Of a stretch of 33,641 nucleotides of DNA, positions 1-7,911 are shown in pieces. The DNA comes from an uncultured Lachnospiraceae bacterium (GTDB taxonomy: Bacteria > Bacillota > Clostridia > Lachnospirales > Lachnospiraceae). The first letter of the stretch is position 1. Each line of letters opens with the position of its first letter. The notes beneath the pieces are model-generated. The model searched no databases, was not told where the DNA came from, and saw nothing but the letters and a program-made list of their open reading frames with translations. The stretch spans positions 1-33,641 of the forward strand of contig CAJTOV010000020.1 of assembly GCA_910577765.1 (NCBI GenBank), in the 5' to 3' direction. A program made the position numbers and the translations under genes.

Positions 1-91
1 TGACACGAATATCAAGCACTATTTACTTCGGGATTAATGCAACGATGTACTAGTATCTGAAGCCTGACGTCTGTCTGTGCGCTCTTTCGTC

Positions 92-997
92 TCACCCTTC
101 ACACCCGCCGCATTCCACCTCTTCCGCACCGCAGTGTTCCTTCAGATACTTCCGGAACTCCCTGGATATCTTATTGAAATGGTGTCCGGCTTTCCATACA
201 ATATAGTAACACATATAGTACTCCGGGTCCCTGACCGGGAGAATCCGAATCCGGTCATTGCCCTGGTTCTTCATGGCACGGTCCCGGGTCATCAGGGCTA
301 CCCCGTGACCGGCACTTACCAGCTCCACCATATGGCAATGGAAGCATTCCATGGCCACATCCGGGGTAAATCCCGCCTCCTGGCACATCCTGTCCGTGTT
401 CTTCCGGTACTCGTATTCCTTGGGAAGATTGATGAACTTCTCTCCCCGCGCCTCTCCCAGGGATATGTAGCTGCGGTCTGCCAGGGGATGGGAGGAAGGA
501 ACCACCAGCACCATCTGCTCCCGCCGGATCTCCTCCCCCACGATTCCCGGGGAAGGGCTTAAACAGGCGGTGATAACATAATCCACCTGATTTTTCAGAA
601 GCTCCTCCTCCACATTTCCGGCGGAAAGGTCGATCTGGCGGATGCTGCAATTGGGATAAAGGGACTTGAACTCCATCAGCATCATCTGGGAAAAGGGCTT
701 GCTGACCACTCCCAGGGTCATCACATTCTCCAGCTTCTCACAGTAGGTATCCACCTCGCTCTGTGCCTTCTTCATGACCCCCAGGGCCTGCTCCACGTAT
801 TCCAGATAGATTTCCCCACACTTATTGAGATAGATTCCCCGGCCTACCCGGTCAAACAGGGGAACCCCCACCTCATTCTCCAGACGCGCGATGCTGACAC
901 TGAGTGCAGGCTGGGCCACATTCAGCTTCCTGGCGGCATTGGTCAGGTGCCCGGCCTCTGCCACGGCCTTAAAATACTCAAGCTGTACCAAATCCAT
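92..997 (-). CDS. LysR-family transcriptional regulator
   Basis: Transcription factor of 301 residues. The first 60 or so residues form the winged helix-turn-helix typical of LysR proteins (LEYFKAVAEAGHLTNAARKL, then QPALSVSIARLE), and the rest matches the two-lobed co-inducer domain. An upstream in-frame GTG at 1006 would add three residues, but it lies inside the GGAGGTG ribosome site that serves the ATG at 997, so the ATG is preferred. The gene lies on the opposite strand from the C-S lyase/redox operon that starts at 1540, with a lacZ scar between them. Control of that operon is plausible from position only. The inducer cannot be told from sequence. Family call is firm; target is inference. 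Confidence 0.93.
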   Translation of the reverse strand: MDLVQLEYFKAVAEAGHLTNAARKLNVAQPALSVSIARLENEVGVPLFDRVGRGIYLNKCGEIYLEYVEQALGVMKKAQSEVDTYCEKLENVMTLGVVSKPFSQMMLMEFKSLYPNCSIRQIDLSAGNVEEELLKNQVDYVITACLSPSPGIVGEEIRREQMVLVVPSSHPLADRSYISLGEARGEKFINLPKEYEYRKNTDRMCQEAGFTPDVAMECFHCHMVELVSAGHGVALMTRDRAMKNQGNDRIRILPVRDPEYYMCYYIVWKAGHHFNKISREFRKYLKEHCGAEEVECGGCEG

Positions 998-1044
998 TCC
1001 TGTCACCTCCCGGTATGTCTGAGCGGCTCACAAAGGGAGCCAGT

Positions 1045-1075
1045 TTTATGGTAAATGCAAACGTCTCCTGGTCAA
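1045..1075 (-). promoter_or_regulatory. Possible promoter of the LysR gene
   Basis: On the minus strand TTGACC (1070-1075) is followed after 19 bases by CATAAA (1045-1050). The -35 is good, but the spacing is long and the -10 is weak. It lies just beyond the end of the lacZ remnant, about 50 bases before the regulator start. Confidence 0.3.
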
Positions 1076-1079
1076 ACCG

Positions 1080-1325
1080 TTACTTCTTTAAAAGCCTGGG
1101 CCCGCAGCTGTTGGAGCCAATGCCGTCCTGGGCATAGTCCAGGCACAGCACCGTGCTGCCGGAAGGCACTGGTACAGTGGGATACCTGGCTGTAGCCCAC
1201 ATAGATCCCGTTGAGCCACACATATAGAAGCAGGAGTCCACTCCTTCAAAATTCAGGCAGGCCCTGGAAGCCATGGTGTTCCCGTGAAGCACCTGCAGGT
1301 CTTCGTAGTGTCGTGGTATGATCAT
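1080..1325 (-). pseudogene. lacZ: Remnant of a GH2 beta-galactosidase (lacZ) with internal deletions and a frameshift
   Basis: An 81-codon open frame survives, but its parts come from separate places in a roughly 1000-residue GH2 beta-galactosidase. It begins MIIPRHYEDLQVLHGNTMAS, the usual N-terminus of clostridial LacZ, with a good AAGGAG site 5' of the ATG. It then jumps to VDSCFYM, after which the +1 frame (about 1177-1221) reads WLNGIYVGYSQVSH, the conserved sugar-binding-domain segment. The final part LDYAQDGIGSNSCGP is the end of the small-chain domain. So two large deletions and one frameshift have left only pieces. A promoter relic is possible upstream (TTCCAC at 1387-1392, 16-base spacer, TATGAT at 1365-1370). 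The catalytic core is gone, so no activity is expected. Recognition is from memory of the family, not from an alignment. Confidence 0.82.
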
Positions 1326-1453
1326 AGCCCCATCTCCTTCTGACAAATCTAAATCTGTTCCTATATCATATCACAAATCCAAAATTGTGGAAATAATGAT
1401 TTTTCCCCGCCCCGCGAACTGCTACATTGATATCGTTTTCCCAATCAATCCAT

Positions 1454-1465
1454 TATAAGCTTATA
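1454..1465. promoter_or_regulatory. Palindromic operator candidate, TATAAGCTTATA
   Basis: A perfect 12-base palindrome directly abuts the -35 hexamer of the promoter at 1466-1495. Its size and AT character suit a LysR-type site (T-N11-A), and the LysR gene at 92-997 is the nearest regulator. Function is inferred. Confidence 0.4.
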
Positions 1466-1495
1466 TTGGACATTTTCACCGAAAAATAGTACGAT
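1466..1495 (+). promoter_or_regulatory. Candidate promoter for the C-S lyase/molybdoenzyme operon
   Basis: TTGGAC (1466-1471) and TACGAT (1490-1495) are separated by 18 bases, in an AT-rich stretch some 45 bases before the gene at 1540. No competing hexamer pair is better in this gap. Confidence 0.45.
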
Positions 1496-1539
1496 AATAA
1501 TAAAACCATAGTACATGTTATTAAAAGGAGAACTACCCC

Positions 1540-2733
1540 ATGAACCAGCCATTTGACTTTGACACTCCCATTGACCGGACCGGTACCCACTGTATCAAGT
1601 GGGACAGACGGCAGGGGAAATTTAATGAGGAGCAGGTACTGCCCCTCTGGATTGCAGACACGGACTTTGCCTGCCCCAGCCAGGTAACCGAAGCCATTAC
1701 CAGGCGGTGCAGCCACCCGGTCTTTGGTTACAGCTTCCCCAGTGACCAGTATTTTACCAGCATTATGGACTGGTTTTGGAAGCGCCACGGACTGACCCTG
1801 GAGAAAAGCTGGATCCGGCCTGCCTGCGGGGTGGTCACCTCCATCAGCTACTGTGTCCAGGCCCTGACTGAGCCCGGCGACCAGGTTCTGATCCAGCCTC
1901 CGGTGTATGATCCCTTCCAGGCCGTGATCGCAGGGGCCGGACGGAAGGTGGTGGAGAACCCCCTGGTACATAAGGACAATACCTATACCATGGATTTCGC
2001 CCATTTGGAGCAGGCCTTCCAGAAAGGCGTGAAAATGATGGTTCTGTGCAATCCCCACAACCCGGTGGGAAGGGTCTGGACCCGGGATGAGATCACCCGC
2101 CTGGTAAAGCTCTGTGCCCAGTACCAGGTCTATCTGGTGTCCGATGAGATCCACTGTGATATCGGGCTTTTCGGCAACCGCTGCACCTCGGTGCTCTCCG
2201 TTCCAGAAGGCCGTCCCTGGACCATCAGCTGCATTGCCCCGGGCAAGACCTTCAATGTGTCCGGCCTGGCCATCTCAAGCCTTCTGGTGCCGGACCCTGA
2301 CGTCAGTGACCGGATCAATGCCCGGCTGCGCAGCGCCTGGCTGATCAATCCCAGCGTGGTGGCCCTGGAAGCCTCCGCAGCCGCCTACGCTTACGGCTCT
2401 GACTGGCTGGATGCCCAGCTTTCCTATCTGGAAGACAATGCACGCCTGGTGACGGACCGCCTGGCCGCGGAAGCCCCTTCCATTATCCCGGCAAAGCTGG
2501 AAGGCACCTTCCTTATGTGGCTGGATTTCAAGGCCTTTGGCCTTACGGACCAGGCCCTGGCCCAGGAGCTGGTCCACACCTGGCATCTGGGCCTTAACGA
2601 CGGGCTCCACTTCGGCACCGGAGGGGAAGGCTTTATGCGGATGAATATCGGATGCAGCCGCAGCCTTTTGAACCAGGCCCTGGACAATCTGGTGCGGATG
2701 CACCAGGCCCATACGGGACAGAACCGGAAGTAA
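1540..2733 (+). CDS. PatB/MalY-type PLP-dependent C-S lyase (cystathionine beta-lyase-like aminotransferase)
   Basis: Fold-type I PLP enzyme of 397 residues, the normal family length. The opening FDFDTPIDRTGTHCIKWDRR and LPLWIADTDFACP are hallmarks of the MalY/PatB branch. The cofactor lysine is K236 in PGKTFNVSGLA; NPHNPVGRVW and SDEIHCDI are the usual PLP-ring and phosphate neighbours. Members cleave the C-S bond of cystathionine or cysteine conjugates to give pyruvate, ammonia and a thiol; some act as aminotransferases. Start ATG has AAGGAG eight bases upstream. A 71-base gap without terminator separates it from the flavoprotein gene, so it probably heads that operon. A cysteine-conjugate substrate that yields a product for the downstream redox enzyme is possible but unproven. 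Confidence 0.9.
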   Translation: MNQPFDFDTPIDRTGTHCIKWDRRQGKFNEEQVLPLWIADTDFACPSQVTEAITRRCSHPVFGYSFPSDQYFTSIMDWFWKRHGLTLEKSWIRPACGVVTSISYCVQALTEPGDQVLIQPPVYDPFQAVIAGAGRKVVENPLVHKDNTYTMDFAHLEQAFQKGVKMMVLCNPHNPVGRVWTRDEITRLVKLCAQYQVYLVSDEIHCDIGLFGNRCTSVLSVPEGRPWTISCIAPGKTFNVSGLAISSLLVPDPDVSDRINARLRSAWLINPSVVALEASAAAYAYGSDWLDAQLSYLEDNARLVTDRLAAEAPSIIPAKLEGTFLMWLDFKAFGLTDQALAQELVHTWHLGLNDGLHFGTGGEGFMRMNIGCSRSLLNQALDNLVRMHQAHTGQNRK

Positions 2734-2804
2734 ACGCGCATTTCACCGGGGAATGGCCCATACCGGCCAAACCCGGAACCATATTCAGCAGAAAGGAGTT
2801 ACCT

Positions 2805-4088
2805 ATGGCATCTTACGCAATCATCGGCTTCGGCTGCGCCGGATACCACGCCCTTACCGCAATCCGCGACGTGGACTCCCAGTGCCGGGTCGATATCTAC
2901 TCCGAGCACAAGGATGCTCCCTACAATCCCATGCTCACCACCTACTACGCTTCCAGCCGGCTCCGCTATGAGGGCATGTTCCCCTTCGGCAGCCTGGAGG
3001 ATATTTCCCTTGCCTGCAAGGCCAACATTTTCCCGGGCACCCGGATCACCGGTCTGGACCCGGAGGCACGGTCCATTACCCTGGAGGACGGCACGGTCCG
3101 CGCCTATGACGGTATTCTGCTGGCCACCGGCGCCCGGTCCTTCACGCCCCCTGTTCCCAATGAATGTCCGGAGGCCTGCATTTCCATGCGGACCCTGGAC
3201 GATGCCCGGGACTTAAAACGGCGGATGGAGGAAGGGGGGATTGCCCGCGGCGTGGTCGTGGGTGCGTCCATGGCCGGCATCAAGGTGGTGGAGGTGCTCC
3301 ACAATAACGGCATTCCCACCACCCTGGCAGACATGGCCCCCTGTATCTTCCCCCTGGCGGCTTACCCCACCACTGCCGCCCGCATCCAGAAGCATCTGGA
3401 AGGCCAGGGCGTGACCATGAAATTCGGCGCCGGTTTAAAAGCCATCCACAAGGGCACGGACACTGCCGCCCTGGTGGAATGCACCGACGGCACCCTGCTG
3501 CCTGCGGACCTGGTGGGACTCTGCATCGGCACCCGGGCCAATATGGACCTGGCTGTCCAGGCCGGACTTGCCACCGGACGGGGCATCACGGTCAACACCT
3601 TCATGGAGACCAGCGCTCCCGGCATCTATGCGGCCGGGGACTGCTGCGAAGGGCGCAACCTGCAGAACGGCCAGCCCCAGGTCATCGGACTGTGGGCCAA
3701 TGCCGCCTACCAGGGCTACACCGCCGGAGCTGCCATGTGCGGCAGCACCAGATCCTTTAACGGAAACATGCTCCACAACATCACCCACTTCTTCGGCATG
3801 GACTTTATCGGCTTCGGGGATAACCGGGTCACCGGCCATACCCTGACCTTTGAGAACCGGGACAAGGGCCTGTTCATCGAAGCCGTCCGGCAGGAAGGCC
3901 GTGTTGTGGGCATCAATATTCTGGGCAGCTACCGGATCAGCGGCATTTTGAAAAACCATATTCTGGGTATCATCCAGAACCGGCACCACCCCATCCCGGA
4001 TTTGCAGCGGGGCGTGCTGAAAAAGGAAGGCTTAACCGAGGAATTCATCCTGGAACTGGAAGGAGGCGAAGAAAGCCATGGCAACTAG
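2805..4088 (+). CDS. FAD-dependent NAD(P)H oxidoreductase (Pyr_redox_2 family)
   Basis: Soluble flavoprotein of 427 residues. The first Rossmann motif IIGFGCAGYHAL (about residues 5-16) binds FAD, VVVGASMAGIKVVEVL (about 150-165) is the second, NAD(P)-binding dinucleotide fold, and GIYAAGDCCEG with D279 is the second FAD contact. No redox-active CxxC disulfide is present, so it resembles NADH oxidase, nitrite reductase or ferredoxin reductase subunits rather than thioredoxin reductase. The start was set at 2805 behind GAAAGGAGTTACCT; the open frame extends back into the previous gene, but that stretch is not flavoprotein-like. The 3' end overlaps the molybdoenzyme gene by 11 bases, which implies translational coupling. 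Likely role: bring electrons from NAD(P)H to the molybdoenzyme through the ferredoxin subunit, or the reverse. Confidence 0.88.
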   Translation: MASYAIIGFGCAGYHALTAIRDVDSQCRVDIYSEHKDAPYNPMLTTYYASSRLRYEGMFPFGSLEDISLACKANIFPGTRITGLDPEARSITLEDGTVRAYDGILLATGARSFTPPVPNECPEACISMRTLDDARDLKRRMEEGGIARGVVVGASMAGIKVVEVLHNNGIPTTLADMAPCIFPLAAYPTTAARIQKHLEGQGVTMKFGAGLKAIHKGTDTAALVECTDGTLLPADLVGLCIGTRANMDLAVQAGLATGRGITVNTFMETSAPGIYAAGDCCEGRNLQNGQPQVIGLWANAAYQGYTAGAAMCGSTRSFNGNMLHNITHFFGMDFIGFGDNRVTGHTLTFENRDKGLFIEAVRQEGRVVGINILGSYRISGILKNHILGIIQNRHHPIPDLQRGVLKKEGLTEEFILELEGGEESHGN

Positions 4089-6231
4089 AGAGGAACTGCT
4101 GAAAGCAAAGATTCCCTGCGGGGAAACAGGCATTGAGATCCGCCACACCCTCTGCGACATCTGTTCCCCATCCTCCCACTGCGGCGTGGACGCCTATGTG
4201 AAGGACGGAGTCATCCTTAAGGTGGAGGGTAATAAGGACCACCCCTTAAACCGGGGACTTCTGTGCACCAAAGGCGCTGCCAACCGCCAGTATATCTACC
4301 GGAAGGACCGGCTTCAGACTCCCTTAAAGCGCACCGGCCCCAGGGGAAGCGGGGAATTTACCCCCATTACCTGGGAGGAAGCCTATAAGACCATCTCGGA
4401 AAAGCTTCTGGGGTATAAGCGGGACTTTGGCGCCCAGTCGGTGTTCTTCTTCTCCGGCTACTGCAAATGGTACCGCCCCATTCTCCAGCGGCTGGCCTAC
4501 TCCTTCGGCTCCCCCAACTACGGAACCGAGTCCAGCACCTGCTTTACCTCCGGCCTTATGGCCTGGGAGACGGCCACGGCCCTGCCGGCCCGGCCTGACA
4601 TGCGCAACTCCCGGCTGTTTCTGGGCTGGGCCCACAATCCTTATTTCTCCGGCTACCTGGCTGCCCGCAACACGGAGCGGCTGAAGAAAAACGGGGTGAA
4701 ATTCATCATTGTGGATACCATGTACACCCAGACCGTGGAGAAGATTGCGGATCTGTACTTACAGCCCCGCCCCGGCACCGACGGCGCCCTGGCACTGGCC
4801 ATTGCCAACCAGCTGATTGCCAATGACTGGGTGGACCATGACTACATCGACGCCTATGTCCACGGCTTTGAGGAGTACGCCCGGTACTGTAAAGGATTTA
4901 ACAAGGACAATATTGAGGACCTGACCGGAGTTCCCTATGAGAAGGTGCAGAAAGCCGCGGAAATGATCCATGAGTACGGCCCCATGAGCATCCGGGAAAG
5001 CTCCGCTCCCCTGGCCCACCATATCAACGGCATGCAGAATTACCGGGCCATCATGGCCTTAAGCGCCATTACCGGCAACTATGACCGCAAAGGCGGCCAG
5101 ATGCCGGCGCCCTTCACCTACACCCACCAGGCTTCCGGCTACCACACCCTGGAGCATGAATTTGTCAAGGAGGCCCGCAAGTCCTCCATGGCGGCTCCCG
5201 TAGGGGCCCAGCGCTTCCCCCTGTGGAACCAGCTGGAAAAGGAGGCCCAGTCCATGGACCTGCCCAGGCAGATTCTGGAAGGCATCCCCTACCCGGTGAA
5301 AGCGGTTCTGGCCTTTGGCATGAATTACCGCATGTTCCCCGACAGTGACACCTACATGAAAAAAGCCCTGGAACAGGTGGATTTCTTCGTGGATGTGGAC
5401 CTATTCCAGACCGATACCAGCCGGTACGCGGATATTGTGCTGCCTGCCTGCACCTCCTTTGAGAGGGAAGAGTTCAAGTCCTACCCGGGCGGCTATGCCT
5501 ACTATACCAAGCCGGTGATTCCGCCTCTTTACCAGTCCCGGTCCGACGCGGATATTATGTGTGACCTGGCCCGGGCCATGGACCTGCCGGACCCCCTGCT
5601 GAAAGCCGGCTACCGGGCCTGCCTGGAATACATCCTGAGTCCTGTTTCCTTTACCGTGGACCAGCTCCAGCAGGCGGACACGCCCTTAAAGGTGCCGGAG
5701 TTTGCGCCCCACCAGGAGTTTGCCACCTTAAAGAAGGGACTGGATACCCCCACCGGAAGATTCGAGCTGAAATCCGAGCTGATTGCCGCCCACCCGGAAT
5801 GGGGCCTGGACCCCCTGCCCACCTACCGGGCGCCTCTGGACGACGCGGACCCGGCCCTGTATCCCATGACCCTGACCGAAGGCGGGCGCCTGCCCAATGC
5901 CCTGCACTCCCGGCTCCACGACGTATCCTGGCTGCGGACCCTGCGGCCCAAAGCCTGTGCGGAGATCAGCCTGGAGGACGGGGAAATGCTCCGGATCGGG
6001 GAGGGAGACCTGGTTACCATAGAGACCCCCTGCGGCGGCATCACGGTGCCTGTGACCCTGTCCAGGCGGATGCCCAGGGGACTGGTTTCCATGTATCACG
6101 GTTACCGGGAGGCCAGCGTAAGCGATCTGGTGGGACATGACCGGCTGGACCCCTATTCCGGGTTCCCGGCATTCCGCTCCAGCCGCTGCCGGATTGCAGC
6201 GGCTGCCAGGAAAGGAGAAAGCCATGAGTAA
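4078..6231 (+). CDS. Molybdopterin-dependent oxidoreductase, catalytic subunit (DMSO reductase superfamily)
   Basis: Bis-MGD enzyme of 717 residues. The N-terminal Fe4S4 cysteines are C26, C29, C35 and C63; the C29-C35 gap of five residues differs from the common three. RLQTPLKRTGPRGSGEF and PITWEEAY are standard. C155 in GTESSTCFTSG sits where the protein ligand to molybdenum is expected, suggesting Cys coordination. DTSRYADIVLPACTSFER, HSRLHDVSWL and HGYREA fit the C-terminal and cofactor-binding regions. There is no Tat signal, so the enzyme should be cytosolic. It overlaps the flavoprotein gene by 11 bases and the ferredoxin gene by 8. Substrate unknown: formate, an S- or N-oxide, or an aromatic compound cannot be told apart here. 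Confidence 0.93.
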   Translation: MATREELLKAKIPCGETGIEIRHTLCDICSPSSHCGVDAYVKDGVILKVEGNKDHPLNRGLLCTKGAANRQYIYRKDRLQTPLKRTGPRGSGEFTPITWEEAYKTISEKLLGYKRDFGAQSVFFFSGYCKWYRPILQRLAYSFGSPNYGTESSTCFTSGLMAWETATALPARPDMRNSRLFLGWAHNPYFSGYLAARNTERLKKNGVKFIIVDTMYTQTVEKIADLYLQPRPGTDGALALAIANQLIANDWVDHDYIDAYVHGFEEYARYCKGFNKDNIEDLTGVPYEKVQKAAEMIHEYGPMSIRESSAPLAHHINGMQNYRAIMALSAITGNYDRKGGQMPAPFTYTHQASGYHTLEHEFVKEARKSSMAAPVGAQRFPLWNQLEKEAQSMDLPRQILEGIPYPVKAVLAFGMNYRMFPDSDTYMKKALEQVDFFVDVDLFQTDTSRYADIVLPACTSFEREEFKSYPGGYAYYTKPVIPPLYQSRSDADIMCDLARAMDLPDPLLKAGYRACLEYILSPVSFTVDQLQQADTPLKVPEFAPHQEFATLKKGLDTPTGRFELKSELIAAHPEWGLDPLPTYRAPLDDADPALYPMTLTEGGRLPNALHSRLHDVSWLRTLRPKACAEISLEDGEMLRIGEGDLVTIETPCGGITVPVTLSRRMPRGLVSMYHGYREASVSDLVGHDRLDPYSGFPAFRSSRCRIAAAARKGESHE

Positions 6232-6742
6232 AATGATTCTGGATTTTGATCCGGTTCTCTGCTGTGGCTGCGGCGCCTGCGCCGTGGCCTGCATGGACCA
6301 GAATGATTATGACCCGGGGACCGGAAATGCCCCCTTCCGCACCATCTTTGAGACCCAGGAGCTGGGGGACAAACCGGTGTTCAGCCACTATTCCGTGGCC
6401 TGCATGCACTGCTCCCCGGCCCCCTGCGTCACTGCCTGCCCTGTAGGCTGTCTGAGAAAAGATCCCCAGACGGACCTGACCGTGTTTGACAACCGGGACT
6501 GCATCGGCTGCCACAGCTGTGCCATGGCCTGTCCCTTTGGCGCCCCGTCCTTTAACGGGGAGGGAAAGATGGAGAAATGCCACGGCTGCTATCTGCGTCT
6601 CCAGTACGGGCTGGAACCGGCCTGCGTCCGGGTATGTCCCACCGGAGCCCTGCGGATGGTGACCCAGGAGGAGTACGACCAGGCCCACGGAGAGCATTCG
6701 GTGGTGGAAGAAGCACGGAGGATTGCGGGGGAACAGATATGA
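6224..6742 (+). CDS. Four-cluster 4Fe-4S ferredoxin subunit (DmsB/HybA-like)
   Basis: Electron-transfer subunit of 172 residues with four Cys groups: CCGCGACAVAC near the N-terminus, CMHCSPAPCVTAC, CIGCHSCAMAC, and a CHGC paired with CVRVC. This is the pattern of DMSO-reductase chain B proteins, which wire electrons to the Mo subunit. The start ATG at 6224 follows AAAGGAGAAAGCC; the reading frame is open further upstream but the family begins here. It overlaps the Mo subunit gene by 8 bases and its TGA overlaps the start of the peptidase gene. No membrane-anchor gene (DmsC/NrfD type) lies nearby, so the partner is probably the soluble flavoprotein at 2805. Confidence 0.93.
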   Translation: MSKMILDFDPVLCCGCGACAVACMDQNDYDPGTGNAPFRTIFETQELGDKPVFSHYSVACMHCSPAPCVTACPVGCLRKDPQTDLTVFDNRDCIGCHSCAMACPFGAPSFNGEGKMEKCHGCYLRLQYGLEPACVRVCPTGALRMVTQEEYDQAHGEHSVVEEARRIAGEQI

Positions 6743-7806
6743 TGAAGAAACTGAACCGGTTCCAGCAGGCACTGGGGCAGGCCGGGATTCCGGCTGCCCT
6801 GGTGACCTGGGGAACCAGCCATTTTTACCTGACGGACTTTTTTGCCAGCGCAGCCATGGTGGTGACACCGGAGGAGGCCTGGTACTTTACGGATTTCCGG
6901 ACCATTGAGGCAGCAGAGTCCCATTTTGCCGGAAGCGGTGTCCACCTGACCCGGGCAGACCAGGGGTTCATGCCTGTGGTGGCGGAGCTGGCTGCCGGCC
7001 TGGAGTTTAAGTGGCTGGCTGTGGAGGACCATACCCTGACCGTCAGCCAGTACCGGGCCTGGGAGAAGGCCCTGCCCTGCCCCTTAAGGGACCTGGGAGG
7101 CATGCTGGAAGAGCTGCGCCATGTCAAGCTGCCGGAAGAGGTCCAGTGCACCATCCGGGCCCAGCGGATTGTGGAGAAATCCCTCCATGAGCTGCTGCCC
7201 CTGATCCGCCCGGGAGTCACCGAGCAGGAGCTGGTGGCAGAGCTGGTCTACCGCTTTTACCGCAACGGAGCCCAAGGCCTGGCATTTCCGGTGATCATCC
7301 TCAGCGGCCCCAATTCCTCCCTGCCCCACGGCTTCCCGGGAAACCGGAAGCTGTGCAGCGGAGATTTCGTTACCCTGGATATCGGGGTCAAGATCGGAGG
7401 CTACTGCTCCGACATGACCCGCACCTTTGCCCTGGGCCACGCCACCCATGAGATGTGCCAGGTCTATGACCTGGTTCTCCAGGCACAGCTTGCAGGCATC
7501 CGGGCCATTGCCCCCGGCAGAACCGGCCACGATACCGACAAGGCTGCCAGGGACATCATCGACGCTTCCGCCTATGCCGGAACCTTCGGCCATGGTCTGG
7601 GACACTCTGTGGGCCTGGTCTGCCACGACGGCCTCCGGGCCGCCCAGAACAGCAGGGACGTGTTCTCCGCCGGCAACATCATCACCATGGAGCCCGGCAT
7701 CTACCTGCCGGGACAATTGGGGGTGCGGATCGAGGATATGGTCTGGCTGTCCCCGGAAGGAACCGTCAACCTGACCGAATTCCCCAAAGAGCTTATGGTT
7801 TTATGA
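6739..7806 (+). CDS. M24-family Xaa-Pro peptidase (aminopeptidase P / prolidase type)
   Basis: Cytosolic metallopeptidase of 355 residues that removes an N-terminal residue before proline or splits Xaa-Pro dipeptides. The five metal ligands are all present: D214 (VTLDIGVK), D225 (CSDMTRTF), H285 (GHGLGHSVGL), E318 (ITMEPGIY) and E332 (RIEDMVWL). The creatinase-like N-domain spans about residues 1-115. Two ATG codons in tandem (6739 and 6742) overlap the ferredoxin TGA, so the start could be either. It is the last tightly coupled gene of the operon; two hairpins follow. A peptidase beside a molybdoenzyme is odd: it could act on an Xaa-Pro-like substrate or be a passenger. Confidence 0.93.
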   Translation: MMKKLNRFQQALGQAGIPAALVTWGTSHFYLTDFFASAAMVVTPEEAWYFTDFRTIEAAESHFAGSGVHLTRADQGFMPVVAELAAGLEFKWLAVEDHTLTVSQYRAWEKALPCPLRDLGGMLEELRHVKLPEEVQCTIRAQRIVEKSLHELLPLIRPGVTEQELVAELVYRFYRNGAQGLAFPVIILSGPNSSLPHGFPGNRKLCSGDFVTLDIGVKIGGYCSDMTRTFALGHATHEMCQVYDLVLQAQLAGIRAIAPGRTGHDTDKAARDIIDASAYAGTFGHGLGHSVGLVCHDGLRAAQNSRDVFSAGNIITMEPGIYLPGQLGVRIEDMVWLSPEGTVNLTEFPKELMVL

Positions 7807-7809
7807 CAG

Positions 7810-7840
7810 GTAACAGTTCAGATAACCCTTGAACTGTTAC
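7810..7840. repeat. Perfect 11-bp inverted repeat GTAACAGTTCA / TGAACTGTTAC
   Basis: Arms at 7810-7820 and 7830-7840 with a nine-base loop, just after the peptidase stop. There is no T-run, so it is a weak terminator at best. The core CAGTTCA/TGAACTG recurs in the hairpin at 18394-18441. Confidence 0.75.
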
Positions 7841-7884
7841 GGCATACAACCATTTAGAATCGCTAAAGCGATGGGCCGTATGCC
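7841..7884. repeat. Second hairpin with nested stems between peptidase and esterase genes
   Basis: GGCATAC (7841-7847) pairs with GTATGCC (7878-7884), and ATCGCT pairs with AGCGAT inside it (7859-7872) around two bases. It starts immediately after the preceding inverted repeat, so the two may form one palindromic element. Confidence 0.55.
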
Positions 7885-7911
7885 CGCGACCATTACGAAA
7901 GGAGTATGTTT

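Noticed and set aside
1..91. Feature in the first 91 bases
   Set aside because: I see no gene, stem or repeat that I can support there.
997..1006. GTG start at 1006 for the LysR gene
   Set aside because: This GTG is part of the GGAGGTG ribosome-binding site of the ATG at 997.
1453..2154. Long minus-strand open frame opposite the C-S lyase gene
   Set aside because: Shadow of a GC-rich coding sequence; no ribosome site and no recognisable domain.
3435..3989. Minus-strand open frame inside the flavoprotein gene
   Set aside because: Antisense shadow; the plus frame carries clear FAD and NAD motifs.
4078..6742. Identification as a catechol dehydroxylase or formate dehydrogenase
   Set aside because: No sequence signature visible by eye is specific enough; the family has many substrates and naming one would be a guess.
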